Of a DNA stretch of 38,253 nt, positions 15,708 to 25,209 are shown piece by piece. Source of the stretch: Promethearchaeia archaeon (lineage in GTDB: Archaea > Asgardarchaeota > Lokiarchaeia > Sigyniarchaeales > SOKP01); contig JAHQWL010000051.1 of the NCBI GenBank assembly GCA_029856155.1, positions 1 through 38,253 of the forward strand. The letters run 5' to 3'. The notes below the pieces were generated by a model that saw nothing but the letters and a program-made list of their open reading frames with translations, did not search any database and had not been told where the DNA came from. Each line of letters opens with the position of its first letter. The stretch's first letter is position 1. Position numbers and translations under genes: made by a program.

Positions 15708-17705
15708 CTATAATCTATCGGTGATTATTGAATAAATTTGTTCAGCTGTAAACCCTTTAATATCTATTGCAGAACATCTGCAATTTCCTGAACAAGCACC
15801 ACACCCTTTACAGAGTGCCTCATTGATTTTAGCTACAGTTCCAAACCATCGGTCTTCAACAAGTTCAATTGCTCCATAAGCACAATTCTCGACACACATA
15901 CCACATCCTATACATCTTTCAGGTCGAACAACTCCAAAAAAGGGTTCTACTTCAACTTCTCCCTTAGCCATTAATACAGCAGCACTTGATGCCGCTCCTT
16001 TAGCTTGAGCTACAGCATCTGGAATATCTTTTGGCCCCTGAGCAACACCAGCAATAAAAATACCATCTGTTAAAGTATCAACGGGTCTTAATTTTGGATG
16101 TGCTTCTAAAAAGAATCCATCAGCAGATCTTTGAATTCTTAATAGAGAAGTTATTATATCTGCATCTACTCGTGGTTCTATTCCGGTTGATAATATAAAT
16201 AAGTCAACTTTTAATTCAACTGGTTGCTGAAGTAAGGTATCTTCCGATCGGATAATAATATTATGATCTTCATCTTCGGTAACCTCTGCGATTCTGCCCC
16301 TCACATAACTAATTCCATAGTTTCGGCTAGCAGATTCGTAAAATTCCTCATATCCTTTTCCAAAAGCTCGAATATCTATATAGAAAATATATATATCAGC
16401 ATCAGGATGTTTTTCTTTATATTGTCTTGCTTGTTTTGTAGCATACATACAACAAACTCGAGAGCAATATTGATTCCCTCCTTCTCTAAAATTCCTACTT
16501 CCGACACATTGCAGGAAAGCGATGCTGTGTGGTTCTTTTAAGTCAGAAGGTCTTACTGGTTTTCCTATAACTGGTCCAAAAGAACTTAATAAACGTTCCA
16601 TTTGAAGCCCCGTAATAACATTTGGATATATTCCATATCCATATTGCTTTAACTCTGTTGGGTCATATAAATCCCATCCAGTTGCTACAATAATTGTTCC
16701 TACTTTAACTTTCAAATATTCTGGTTGATCATCATAAATTATAGCTTCTGGTTCACATACATCAATTCTTGCACAAATTCCGCACTTAATACAATTATCC
16801 ATATCTATTGTATATTGCCCAGGAATAGCTTGGGGAAATGGAATATATATTGCTTTTCGTGCAGCTAATCCTAATTCGAAATCATTCCCTACAGTAACAG
16901 GGCAATAATCAACACACACTCCACATCCAGTACATTTTTTTTGATCTACATAATGAGGTTTTTTTAATATTGTGACTTCAAAATTCCCTATATACCCAGA
17001 CACTTCTGTTACTTCAGAATATGTTAAGAGTTCTATATTTTTTTCTCGTGATATTTCAGACATTTTTGGAGTAAGGATACAACTTGAACAATCCATGGTT
17101 GGAAATGTTTTGTCCAGTTGAGCCATATGACCTCCAATTGTAGGAGTTTTTTCCACTAAATATATTTTGTATCCCTCTGCAGCAAGGTCTAAAGCCGCAT
17201 TCATACCTGCAATTCCTGCTCCAATTATTAAACAAGATGGTTCTACTTTTACTTTCTGTATTTCAAGAGGGACTAATTCTCTTGATTTTGCTACTGCCAT
17301 CCTAATATGATCTTTAGCAGTTTCATATGCCCCTTCTGGATCTTTCATATGAACCCATGTTGAGTGTTCTCTAATGTTTGCCATCTCAAACAGAAATGGA
17401 TTTAACCCTGCTTCTTTACAAGCAATTCTGAAAGTAGGTTCGTGCATTCTTGGAGAACATGCAGCAACTATAACTCTATTTACTAATCCCGCTTCAATAT
17501 CTTCTTTAATCATTTTTTGACCTACATCAGAACAAAAGAATTTATATTCTCGTGCAACTTCTACATTTGGAAGAGTTTTGGCATATTCCACTAAATCTGG
17601 GACCGAAACTACACCACCAATGTTTATTCCACAATGACAAACATAAACACCAATCCTAGATCTTTCATTGCCAGTAATCTCAATTTCTTTTTTCGTTTCT
17701 GTCAT
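15708..17705 (-). CDS. hdrA: CoB-CoM heterodisulfide reductase-type subunit A (HdrA)
   Basis: Flavin-containing core subunit of the HdrABC electron-transfer (bifurcation-capable) complex, 665 aa, cytoplasmic. The N-terminal domain has YVCHCGINIGG (Cys23, Cys25) and CSPRMHEPTF. The FAD domain has GAGIAGMNAA and EKTPTIGGHMAQLDKTFPT, then MDCSSCILTPKM. An inserted ferredoxin domain has CTGCGVCVDYCP and CIKCGICARIDVCEP. CVGSR, YCSRVCCMYATKQA and FIAGVAQGPKDIP follow. A C-terminal 2[4Fe-4S] ferredoxin carries CIGCGMCVENC and CKGCGACSGNC. All cluster ligands read as Cys codons, with no in-frame TGA for selenocysteine. The ribosome site AGGAGG lies just before the ATG, in the 10-base gap after hdrB. 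No MvhD gene is adjacent, so the electron partner is not given by context. Confidence 0.95.
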   Translation of the reverse strand: MTETKKEIEITGNERSRIGVYVCHCGINIGGVVSVPDLVEYAKTLPNVEVAREYKFFCSDVGQKMIKEDIEAGLVNRVIVAACSPRMHEPTFRIACKEAGLNPFLFEMANIREHSTWVHMKDPEGAYETAKDHIRMAVAKSRELVPLEIQKVKVEPSCLIIGAGIAGMNAALDLAAEGYKIYLVEKTPTIGGHMAQLDKTFPTMDCSSCILTPKMSEISREKNIELLTYSEVTEVSGYIGNFEVTILKKPHYVDQKKCTGCGVCVDYCPVTVGNDFELGLAARKAIYIPFPQAIPGQYTIDMDNCIKCGICARIDVCEPEAIIYDDQPEYLKVKVGTIIVATGWDLYDPTELKQYGYGIYPNVITGLQMERLLSSFGPVIGKPVRPSDLKEPHSIAFLQCVGSRNFREGGNQYCSRVCCMYATKQARQYKEKHPDADIYIFYIDIRAFGKGYEEFYESASRNYGISYVRGRIAEVTEDEDHNIIIRSEDTLLQQPVELKVDLFILSTGIEPRVDADIITSLLRIQRSADGFFLEAHPKLRPVDTLTDGIFIAGVAQGPKDIPDAVAQAKGAASSAAVLMAKGEVEVEPFFGVVRPERCIGCGMCVENCAYGAIELVEDRWFGTVAKINEALCKGCGACSGNCRCSAIDIKGFTAEQIYSIITDRL

Positions 17706-17715
17706 TTTTTTCCTC

Positions 17716-18666
17716 CTAAGTTAATTGCTGTTTAACTATATTCAAGAATGGATCTATAGAAATAAAGGGAGAAACTCCTTGCAATTCATGATTTTTAACT
17801 AAACCTAATAAATTAGGATCCATTCCAAACGCAACTCCTAAAAGTTGAGTTATATATATTACAGGAATGTGAAATGGTTCCCCTATGATATCTCCATAAA
17901 AATTGTTTACCTCAACCTGCCCTAGGTCCAATTGAAGGTGGCAGAAAGGACAGCAGTTAATAATAATGTCTACGCCTGCATCTCTCATATTCACCAATTT
18001 TTCCCGTGTAAAATCTGCTGCAACTTCTTTAACAGCAGTTCTAACCGCTCCACCAGCTCCGCAACACATATATTTATCTTTATAATCAATACTTTTAGCA
18101 CCTGTTATTTCAACAATCTCGTCAAGAAATTCAGGAGATTCATATTCTCCATTCCATGGTCTTTTTTCGCTTGGTTTTACTATATGACATCCATAATGTA
18201 CGCCTACCTTTAAATCTGAGAATTTTAATTTGATGAAATCTTTTAAATAATCTAATCCCATATCGAGATATAAAGCTTGAACAATATGTTTTGGTTCAAA
18301 AGTACCTGTATATTTTCGACCAATTTTGGCGAGATATTCATTTACTTCTTTCTTTTTTTCATAATCATGCTCAAGTTCATACCAAGCATCTCTAAGAGTT
18401 CCATAACAACCATTACAGCCGGTGATTGGACTTACTCCTAATTCTTCGGCGATAGAGATATTTCTTGCAGCAATAACAAACCAAGTTGGTATATGAAATG
18501 CTCTAAAGACACCTGGAGCAGGACAACATGACGCACCGGGCAAATCTAATAGTTCAGCTCCTAGATGATCAAAAACATTTCTTATTGAAATTTCGATCAT
18601 AGGATAACGATTAGGAATTACGCAACCTAAAAAAAAACCATATCGCCATTTATAATCTTCATTCAT
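17716..18666 (-). CDS. hdrB: Heterodisulfide reductase-type subunit B (HdrB)
   Basis: A 316-aa catalytic-type subunit with two CCG domains that bind noncubane [4Fe-4S] clusters for disulfide reduction. The first has GCVIPNRYP, GASCCPAPG and ITGCNGCYGTL. The second has HYGCHIVKPS, MCCGAGGA and NCCPFCHLQLD. All expected cysteines are present. It begins two bases after hdrC stops, and its GGAG ribosome site lies within the hdrC end, so the two are translationally coupled. It works with HdrC (electron relay) and HdrA (flavin). Whether the natural disulfide is CoM-S-S-CoB or another thiol pair cannot be told; no methyl-CoM reductase gene is in the window. Confidence 0.95.
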   Translation of the reverse strand: MNEDYKWRYGFFLGCVIPNRYPMIEISIRNVFDHLGAELLDLPGASCCPAPGVFRAFHIPTWFVIAARNISIAEELGVSPITGCNGCYGTLRDAWYELEHDYEKKKEVNEYLAKIGRKYTGTFEPKHIVQALYLDMGLDYLKDFIKLKFSDLKVGVHYGCHIVKPSEKRPWNGEYESPEFLDEIVEITGAKSIDYKDKYMCCGAGGAVRTAVKEVAADFTREKLVNMRDAGVDIIINCCPFCHLQLDLGQVEVNNFYGDIIGEPFHIPVIYITQLLGVAFGMDPNLLGLVKNHELQGVSPFISIDPFLNIVKQQLT

Positions 18667-18668
18667 AT

Positions 18669-19271
18669 TTATTTCTCCTCATTCTTTTTTTCTGCTTTTG
18701 CTCTTTCTTCTTTTAGTTTTGCTGCATTATCCAATAGTTTTTTAAATCCTACAGCATTCATCAAATCTTGGCACTCCTTTAAAGCTTCAGGATAAGAATG
18801 AACTGTTGGAGGTAAAGGGGGTAATCCATAGGATTCTCTTAAATCCCTCCATTTCTTATTTGCTTCTCCGTTCGCGGGTACACCATGCCCAGTAGCATAG
18901 AATATATCATTAGCTAATCCAAAATGTGAATCTAAAATATAACCTTCTTCCACAGCAATATTTCTGAGCTTTATAATCAAATCGGTTACTGGAATATCAC
19001 GAGGGCATCTTTCATAACAATAATAACAAGTTGAACACATCCAAATATCAATGTCTTGTAAAACAGATTCGTCACCTGTTAATGCACGACGGAGAGCAGA
19101 ACGAGTCCTATATGCTGTTCGACGTCCACTTGGACAACTTCCAGTACAAGTTCCACAATTGATACATGCTCTTATTTTTTCTAATCCCGCGTCAACAAAC
19201 TTTTGTGCAATTCTGGAGTTTGTAGACTTATAGACCTTTCTTTTTATATACTTTTCTACATTTTCGCTCAT
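18669..19271 (-). CDS. hdrC: Heterodisulfide reductase-type subunit C (HdrC)
   Basis: An iron-sulfur relay subunit of 200 aa with two [4Fe-4S] motifs: CINCGTCTGSCPSG (Cys36-46) and CSTCYYCYERCPR (Cys79-89). It carries electrons between HdrA and HdrB. The frame stays open a further 30 codons upstream to 19361, but that extension contains a palindrome and no family-like sequence, so I start at the ATG encoding MSENVEKYIKR (19271). It is first gene of hdrC-hdrB-hdrA, with gaps of 2 and 10 bases. The C-terminus is lysine/glutamate-rich. Confidence 0.94.
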   Translation of the reverse strand: MSENVEKYIKRKVYKSTNSRIAQKFVDAGLEKIRACINCGTCTGSCPSGRRTAYRTRSALRRALTGDESVLQDIDIWMCSTCYYCYERCPRDIPVTDLIIKLRNIAVEEGYILDSHFGLANDIFYATGHGVPANGEANKKWRDLRESYGLPPLPPTVHSYPEALKECQDLMNAVGFKKLLDNAAKLKEERAKAEKKNEEK

Positions 19272-19340
19272 TAGTATACCAAATCCCCTATGTTGTGTAA
19301 AAATCGATTTGCGATTTTGTAAAAAAACAAGGTATTTACA

Positions 19341-19360
19341 ATTAAATGTTTGATCAAACA
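19341..19360 (-). promoter_or_regulatory. Candidate hdrCBA promoter/operator: 14-bp perfect palindrome
   Basis: TGTTTGATCAAACA at 19347-19360 is a perfect 14-bp palindrome about 76 bases upstream of the hdrC ATG. Read on the minus strand it is followed directly by TTTAATTG, a plausible TATA box, so a dimeric regulator bound here would overlap the BRE/TATA region of the hdr operon. A second inverted repeat, TTTGTTAT-9 nt-ATAACAAA, lies further upstream at 19408-19432. Confidence 0.5.
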
Positions 19361-19541
19361 AATTGATTGATAATCTTAAGAAGGTAAAAGTATTTTTATT
19401 AAAAAAATTTGTTATCGATAATTCATAACAAAATTCAAAATAACAATTATTTCTTATATTTTACATTTTTATAAGGATTAAAAAAAAAGAAATTTCCAAT
19501 AAATAGGTAAGTATAGTTTTAATAATTTTTTGAGGAAATAA

Positions 19542-19796
19542 CTAGTTATATTTCAGTTCATCTTTATTGTTAGTATTACTATTTAATTCATCTAAATATT
19601 CAATTTGCTTTTCTCTAGATAAAAATGCTAATTCTTTCTTAATTTTTTTCTTCTTTTCTTTATCTAAATCCAATTGTTTTAATTTCTCTCGTATCTCTTT
19701 TGATAAAACCGTATAAATTCTCATAAAATACTTCTTTATTTCTGGTATATCTTCCAAATCCTCTTCTTCATCAAGATCTCCGTTTATATTTACCAC
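19542..19796 (-). CDS. Small charged coiled-coil protein, hypothetical
   Basis: An 84-aa acidic-then-basic protein. An Asp/Glu-rich N-terminus (DLDEEEDLEDIPEIKKYF) leads into a predicted helix with many Lys/Glu/Leu (LSKEIREKLKQLDLDKEKKK, KELAFLSREKQIEYLDEL). It has no cysteines or membrane segment, and I recognise no family. The start is uncertain: GTG at 19796 overlaps an AGGTGG, so either the GTG is used without a ribosome site or initiation is at a rare codon a few bases later. It lies between the hdr operon and the 7-TM gene, all in the same direction but with gaps over 100 bases. Confidence 0.6.
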   Translation of the reverse strand: MVNINGDLDEEEDLEDIPEIKKYFMRIYTVLSKEIREKLKQLDLDKEKKKKIKKELAFLSREKQIEYLDELNSNTNNKDELKYN

Positions 19797-19926
19797 CTAA
19801 TTAGACTAATTTTCAATAAATTCATAGTTATCTAATTTTTTGTTTTTAAGTTTTTCTAAATAGAGTATAATTTAAATCTATAATAAAAAATTTGGAGTCC
19901 AATTATTCTATAAATTAATACACAAT

Positions 19927-20625
19927 TCATAAATTTTGCGCAATTCCATAATAGATTAAAAGTGCAAAAGGTATGACCGCTAAAGAAAGAAATGTCCAGA
20001 TTAATTTAAAAATTGGATTTTGCCATGTATTATATAATATAGCTCCATAAGAAATGAAAAACATTCCATAACTCCCAGCTCTAAAGTATCTTAGTTTCTT
20101 TTTTAACTCAATCTTCTCAAATTTATTATATAATTTCTTAAAATATATGGTACTTGGAATGATTATCATAACTGTGAATATTGTATAAATTACTAAAAGA
20201 AAATTCCAACTATAGATTGGAATCCAGTTCGTACTCTCATTAAAACTAAATCCTTCGGGAATGAAAAAAGGAATTGAGATTAATAATCCATAAACAAAAA
20301 TAATAAAGAAATCTACTTTAGAGTTGGTATCTATATCTAAATTTAGAAGGGTTCTAAGAAAAATAATAAGAAAAATCTGTCCAAATGATATTAAAAAAAA
20401 AGTTATAAAATATAAAATTGTACTTGTAGGATTATTCTTTATTGGTATAAGTATTAGATTGAAAAAAAGACCACTTGTACCTAATAAATAAAAAGTACTC
20501 AATATCGATGTGAGCCGATTTCTATTCCTTTTAAGAATTTTAAAGGTAATGGCAACGTATAAAATAATTGCGAATGATTGTATAACATAAACAACAAAAT
20601 ATCTTGTCCATTCAACGTCCGGCAT
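19927..20625 (-). CDS. Seven-transmembrane protein, possibly sensory
   Basis: A 232-aa protein with about seven hydrophobic helices (near residues 9-29, 38-62, 70-93, 103-124, 137-160, 185-202, 206-230) and short polar loops. The short extracellular N-terminus and the basic loop after helix 5 (KKLYNKFEKIELKKKLRYF) resemble 7-TM input domains found on sensor kinases, but no kinase or cyclase domain is attached. It lies 100 bases downstream of, and in the same direction as, the giant PAS histidine kinase, which lacks membrane segments, so the two could form one sensory system. That link is inference. Confidence 0.75.
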   Translation of the reverse strand: MPDVEWTRYFVVYVIQSFAIILYVAITFKILKRNRNRLTSILSTFYLLGTSGLFFNLILIPIKNNPTSTILYFITFFLISFGQIFLIIFLRTLLNLDIDTNSKVDFFIIFVYGLLISIPFFIPEGFSFNESTNWIPIYSWNFLLVIYTIFTVMIIIPSTIYFKKLYNKFEKIELKKKLRYFRAGSYGMFFISYGAILYNTWQNPIFKLIWTFLSLAVIPFALLIYYGIAQNL

Positions 20626-20725
20626 TTTTTCTAAATTCGAATAAGTAGATTATATTAAATTAAATACTTAGAGTCTTATTTAAGATTTGAGGGTGTAAAA
20701 AATAGATATAAATATAGAAGGTTTT

Positions 20726-23700
20726 TTAATTTTTTATGGGAATTGTAAAATAGAAAGTGCTTCCTTTATTTCTTCCCTCAGATTCAAGCCAAATTTTTCC
20801 CCCGTGTAATTCTATTAATTTTTTTGTTATATATAAACCAAGTCCTGTTCCTTCAATAGCGACATCCCAACCTTGACCATATCTCTCAATTTTTCCAAAT
20901 TGCATGAATGCTTGATCCCTTTCTTCGGGTGTAAATCCAATTCCATCATCCTTTACAGAAATTAAATATAAGCCCCCTTTAATAGCGGACTCAATAGTTA
21001 TTTTTCCACCGGGTGGTGTGTATTTAATAGCATTGACAAGCAAGTTGGAAAAAACTTCATAAATCCTTTCTTTATCAAATTGAGTTTCCAAGGTGTCATG
21101 TAATTTGAGGGTAATAGATTGATTTCGTAATTTTGTTAATCCTCTTAATTCCTTAACACAGAATCTAATTAAAAAACTTAGATTTTCGTTAGATAGACTT
21201 AGTTCTAATTGTTCCGCTTCTAATTTTGTACTTTCTAATAATAGATTAATAATTTTTTCAAGGCGTTTACTCCCTTCTTTAATTTCCTCTAAGATTGATA
21301 GAACTTCATTATCAAACTTAGGTTTATGGAACGTTAATAAAAGTTCTGTAAAACCTTTGATCGAGATAAGAGGGGTTTTTAATTCATGTGAAGTTCTTGA
21401 AAAAAGCTCTGATTTAAGATTATTAATTTTGTTTAATGTAATATTTTGTTCTTCTAAACCTCTTTGGACTTGCCAGCGTCTTTGTTCAATTTCAATTGCA
21501 TCGCATAATAAAAACATAACTAATTTATCTTGATTACTTATGACAGGATTTTGTTTATAAAAAACACAAACAGCGCTCTCTAAATCGTTATGTGATTTGA
21601 TTAATTTTCCGAAACATCCTTTTAAATTATATCTTGCAATAAAGGGATCCCTATTTGCAAAATCTATTTTATTTATATCATAAAATGTTTGAGGAAAATC
21701 ATGTGATTCGTAAAACAATTCACTAACAAACAATTTTTCAACAAAAAATTCAGTATCACACATAAACGATTTATTATCAGACGTAAGTATCTGAAATGTT
21801 TCTTTTCCTTCATGTTCAGTTTTGTTGATATATAAAACAAAATCACTATTAAGTAAATTTAAACACGTATTAAGTAATAATTGGATATTATTTCTAATAT
21901 CTGCTGTAAAATTCAGAAAATTTACATTTAATTCATATATTAAAGTCTCATATGATTTCTTTTCTGTTATATCCTCAAGCCATACCCTTATACTAATAAT
22001 TTGTCCATTTTCATTAAAGCGTGGTATTGTTTTACCAGATAACCATTTTAATTTCCCAAATTTATCGAATATTCTAAATTCTAATTCAGATTTCTCATTT
22101 GAATCTAAAAGTTTGCGTAAATCTTTAGGATGTATTAATTTATTTAAAAAATGGTTTTCAGTTAATTCATTTTCTTTATATCCGATAATTTCTATTAGTT
22201 TGGGATTCATATATTTAATTTGGTTCTTAATAAGATCAAGTTCGATTACTCCTACCGAAGAAGTTTCCAATATGTCACGATATCTTTTTTCACTTCTTTT
22301 TATAGTCTCTTCTGCTTCTTTCTGTGTGGTTACATTGTGTATAACTGCTAGAATATACTTTTGTCCTTTCATGTTAATCAGAGTGGATCTAACTTGTACC
22401 CAATTAATCTGATTATCCTTATGTTTGATCGGAAATTCCATAGTTCCTAATTTATTATCCTCTAATAAATCCTTATATCCCTCTAGTAATTTTTCTAACC
22501 CATTTTCAGGATATATATTTAAATTTATGAAATTTTTACCAATAAATTCTGTTGGAGAATATCCCGCAATAGATTTTATAGCAGAATTACATTCTATTAT
22601 ATTTCCTTTTAAATCGGTAAGTATAACTCCATCTGGAGATGTTTCAAATAATTCATGATACTTGGCTTCAGATTCTTTCAATTCTTGTTCTGCTTTCTTT
22701 TTTTCATCTATAACTTGAATAATTGCTTGGATTACTTTCTCATTTTCGTAATCAAACAATGATGCTTGAATATTAACCCATAATAAAGCTCCTTCTTTGG
22801 TGTGGAGTTGAATTTCTCTTGGTTTCATAACTATTCCCTTGACTAAAGCTCTGAGGTCTTCTAAAACAATAGGGAGAGCGCTTCTTGGTATAGCATTAAG
22901 ATTCCGAAGATTCTTTCCAATTAAATCATCTCTATTGAATCCAGATAATTCTTCTGAAATTAGATTACAATCTAATATTTCTCCATTCAAATTAAATAAG
23001 AGAATTGCGTTTGGAGAATTTTCATATAAATGACGATATTTTTGTTCTGATGATTGTACTTTTTGTTCTGCATTCATTTTGGCGCTGATATCTATCTGAG
23101 TTAATAAATCTGCTGTTTTTCCTTGAAATGTTATTGGATTAGAGTAATTTTCCACATATCGGATCTCCCCATTTTTTTTAATTATTTTCGCAATATAATG
23201 TGTAATTACATCTTTTGAACCTTGTTGTTTTTTAGTTATTTGATTTATTACCATTTCCGTAAAATCTGGATGTATAACTTTTATAAATTCTTTAGGTTTC
23301 CATTGCTTAATTTCATCAATAGGATAACCATAAATTTCTGCCATTTGTTGATTAAAATATTTAATTTCAAAATCTTGTATGATGCAGATTCCCATTAATG
23401 ATTGTTCAGCAATTGTTCTAAATTTATCTTCGGATTCCTTTAAATCTTGTTCTGCTATTATAAGATTATTAATGTCTGTTATGGTACCCCTTATTCCAAT
23501 AATTATTTTATTAATATAAACAGGTTTTGAATGAATTAAAGCAAAGAATTTCCTCCCATCTTTTTTAACTAATAAATATTCTTGTGGTGTTGTTTCTTTA
23601 TTTTCAAGTAGTAATTTAATATTTTTCATTGCCTTTTCTTTATATTTAGGATCAATAAACTGGGTTATATTCAAACCTGATCTTACATCTTCTTCATTAT

Positions 23701-25054
23701 ACCCAAATATATTATAAGCAATCGAATTTACATAAGTTAGATTTAAATTTAAATCTGTTTCGAATAATATGTCAGGTAATAATTCGGCAATATCTCTGTA
23801 TTTTTTTTCTGATTCTTCTAACCCTCTTTGTAAATTATATTTTTCTGTAATCTCAATAATAGTACCCTCAGCAGCAATAGGTATTCCTTTATCATCATTA
23901 ATTAAGTGAGAATTAATTTGTAATATAATCGTTTTACCATTAATTTTCTTAGCTAAAGCAACATAGTTTTTTACATATCCAGTTTTCATTAAATTTATAA
24001 GATATTTTTCTCGATCCTCCTGATTTTTCCAAAAATTAAGTGTTTTTTCACCGATTCGTCTTTCTAATGGAGAAATTCCAAAAATCTCGTTGCATTTTCG
24101 ATTGTGAATCAAAATAGTACCATCTAAACTTACACGAAAGAAGCCAACATCTAAATTATCAATCATTTCTCGATAACGTTCTTCAGATTCTTCTAATTTT
24201 TGTTCAGTTGACTTCAATTCAGTTACATCAATATTAACACCAATTATAAATTGAATTTCATCGTTTATATAAACAGGGCTTACAATATTATATAAATGAT
24301 GATAATTACCATTTATTTTAAATTTCACTTCACCAGTAACCATTTCTCCAGAAAAAGCTCTTGAATTATTATCTTTCCAGATTGCGAGAGTCTCTTGATC
24401 ATTTGCTACTTCTTCTGGACGTTTGCCAATAATATCTCCCCAAAACTCCTTACTAGTCGAATTTTGCATAGCATAATAGCCATCTTTATTAATCATAAAA
24501 ATATCAAAAGGTAAACATTCTATTGCTGTGTTAAGCAGAGCTTCACTCTCTTTTAGTGCTTGCTCATATTTTTTAGGTCTAAATATTTCCCAAAATCTGA
24601 TTTCTGGAACTGTTTTTGAAATTTTTTCTAAATGATTCTTTATTTCTTGTAAATTTTTCTCTAATTCTTTCCTTTTTGAAATGTCTCTTAATTTAACAAT
24701 TAATTTTTGTTGGTTTTTCTCATCATTAAACAATGTAGAAATAAACTCCACCCATGTAAGCTCTCCATTCTTTTTAATTACTTTAACATCTTGTATATTT
24801 TTATTCTGATGGATTATTTCTAATAATTCTGTTTTTGGAGATTTATTTCCAAAATCAACTAGATTTAAGAGAGATTTGCCTAACAATGTACACTCTGAAT
24901 ATCCCAATTGTTCCAGAAATTTACATTCATGAATATATTCGATTTTAAAAGAATTATCTAGTGAAACAATAATAAATAAATCCTCTATTGTTTCCAAAAT
25001 AAATGGAAAGATATTCTCAAAATTAATATATTTATTTTTTTTATCAGAAATCAT
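20726..25054 (-). CDS. Multi-PAS sensor histidine kinase (8 PAS, GAF, HisKA, HATPase)
   Basis: A 1442-aa soluble sensor kinase. Eight consecutive PAS(/PAC) modules occupy about residues 16-130, 168-285, 290-405, 415-535, 540-660, 670-785, 795-912 and 922-1033. Several are separated by the repeating linker LEESE-(E/K)(R/K)YR typical of PAS arrays. A GAF-like domain (1040-1195) follows, then HisKA with SHELKTPL (His1223) and a HATPase domain with the N box near Asn1341, DDGIGF (1369-1374) and GTGLGL (1402-1407). There is no receiver, HAMP or membrane segment, so it should sense intracellular ligands (flavin, heme or small molecules) and phosphorylate a separate regulator; the CheY-like protein at 34626-35003 is one candidate. 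Archaeal kinases of this multi-PAS type are known. Confidence 0.95.
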   Translation of the reverse strand: MISDKKNKYINFENIFPFILETIEDLFIIVSLDNSFKIEYIHECKFLEQLGYSECTLLGKSLLNLVDFGNKSPKTELLEIIHQNKNIQDVKVIKKNGELTWVEFISTLFNDEKNQQKLIVKLRDISKRKELEKNLQEIKNHLEKISKTVPEIRFWEIFRPKKYEQALKESEALLNTAIECLPFDIFMINKDGYYAMQNSTSKEFWGDIIGKRPEEVANDQETLAIWKDNNSRAFSGEMVTGEVKFKINGNYHHLYNIVSPVYINDEIQFIIGVNIDVTELKSTEQKLEESEERYREMIDNLDVGFFRVSLDGTILIHNRKCNEIFGISPLERRIGEKTLNFWKNQEDREKYLINLMKTGYVKNYVALAKKINGKTIILQINSHLINDDKGIPIAAEGTIIEITEKYNLQRGLEESEKKYRDIAELLPDILFETDLNLNLTYVNSIAYNIFGYNEEDVRSGLNITQFIDPKYKEKAMKNIKLLLENKETTPQEYLLVKKDGRKFFALIHSKPVYINKIIIGIRGTITDINNLIIAEQDLKESEDKFRTIAEQSLMGICIIQDFEIKYFNQQMAEIYGYPIDEIKQWKPKEFIKVIHPDFTEMVINQITKKQQGSKDVITHYIAKIIKKNGEIRYVENYSNPITFQGKTADLLTQIDISAKMNAEQKVQSSEQKYRHLYENSPNAILLFNLNGEILDCNLISEELSGFNRDDLIGKNLRNLNAIPRSALPIVLEDLRALVKGIVMKPREIQLHTKEGALLWVNIQASLFDYENEKVIQAIIQVIDEKKKAEQELKESEAKYHELFETSPDGVILTDLKGNIIECNSAIKSIAGYSPTEFIGKNFINLNIYPENGLEKLLEGYKDLLEDNKLGTMEFPIKHKDNQINWVQVRSTLINMKGQKYILAVIHNVTTQKEAEETIKRSEKRYRDILETSSVGVIELDLIKNQIKYMNPKLIEIIGYKENELTENHFLNKLIHPKDLRKLLDSNEKSELEFRIFDKFGKLKWLSGKTIPRFNENGQIISIRVWLEDITEKKSYETLIYELNVNFLNFTADIRNNIQLLLNTCLNLLNSDFVLYINKTEHEGKETFQILTSDNKSFMCDTEFFVEKLFVSELFYESHDFPQTFYDINKIDFANRDPFIARYNLKGCFGKLIKSHNDLESAVCVFYKQNPVISNQDKLVMFLLCDAIEIEQRRWQVQRGLEEQNITLNKINNLKSELFSRTSHELKTPLISIKGFTELLLTFHKPKFDNEVLSILEEIKEGSKRLEKIINLLLESTKLEAEQLELSLSNENLSFLIRFCVKELRGLTKLRNQSITLKLHDTLETQFDKERIYEVFSNLLVNAIKYTPPGGKITIESAIKGGLYLISVKDDGIGFTPEERDQAFMQFGKIERYGQGWDVAIEGTGLGLYITKKLIELHGGKIWLESEGRNKGSTFYFTIPIKN

Positions 25055-25209
25055 ATAAATAACACCAATATCCTAGGAAATTTTGATAATTATTTATTAA
25101 AATTATCTACTGGTATCCATAGATTCTTAGTAAAAGAGGTTTTATTTATATCTTAGTTTATATTAACATTTTCGTAATAGTTATATACACAAAAAGATTG
25201 TAAATTACT

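Noticed and set aside
19272..19361. Longer HdrC start giving 30 extra residues
   Set aside because: The extension has no HdrC-like sequence and contains the palindrome and likely promoter; the ATG at 19271 fits the family.
21822..22412. Long plus-strand frame (196 aa) inside the histidine kinase gene
   Set aside because: Antisense shadow of the PAS region; no motif, and the minus-strand coding is unmistakable.
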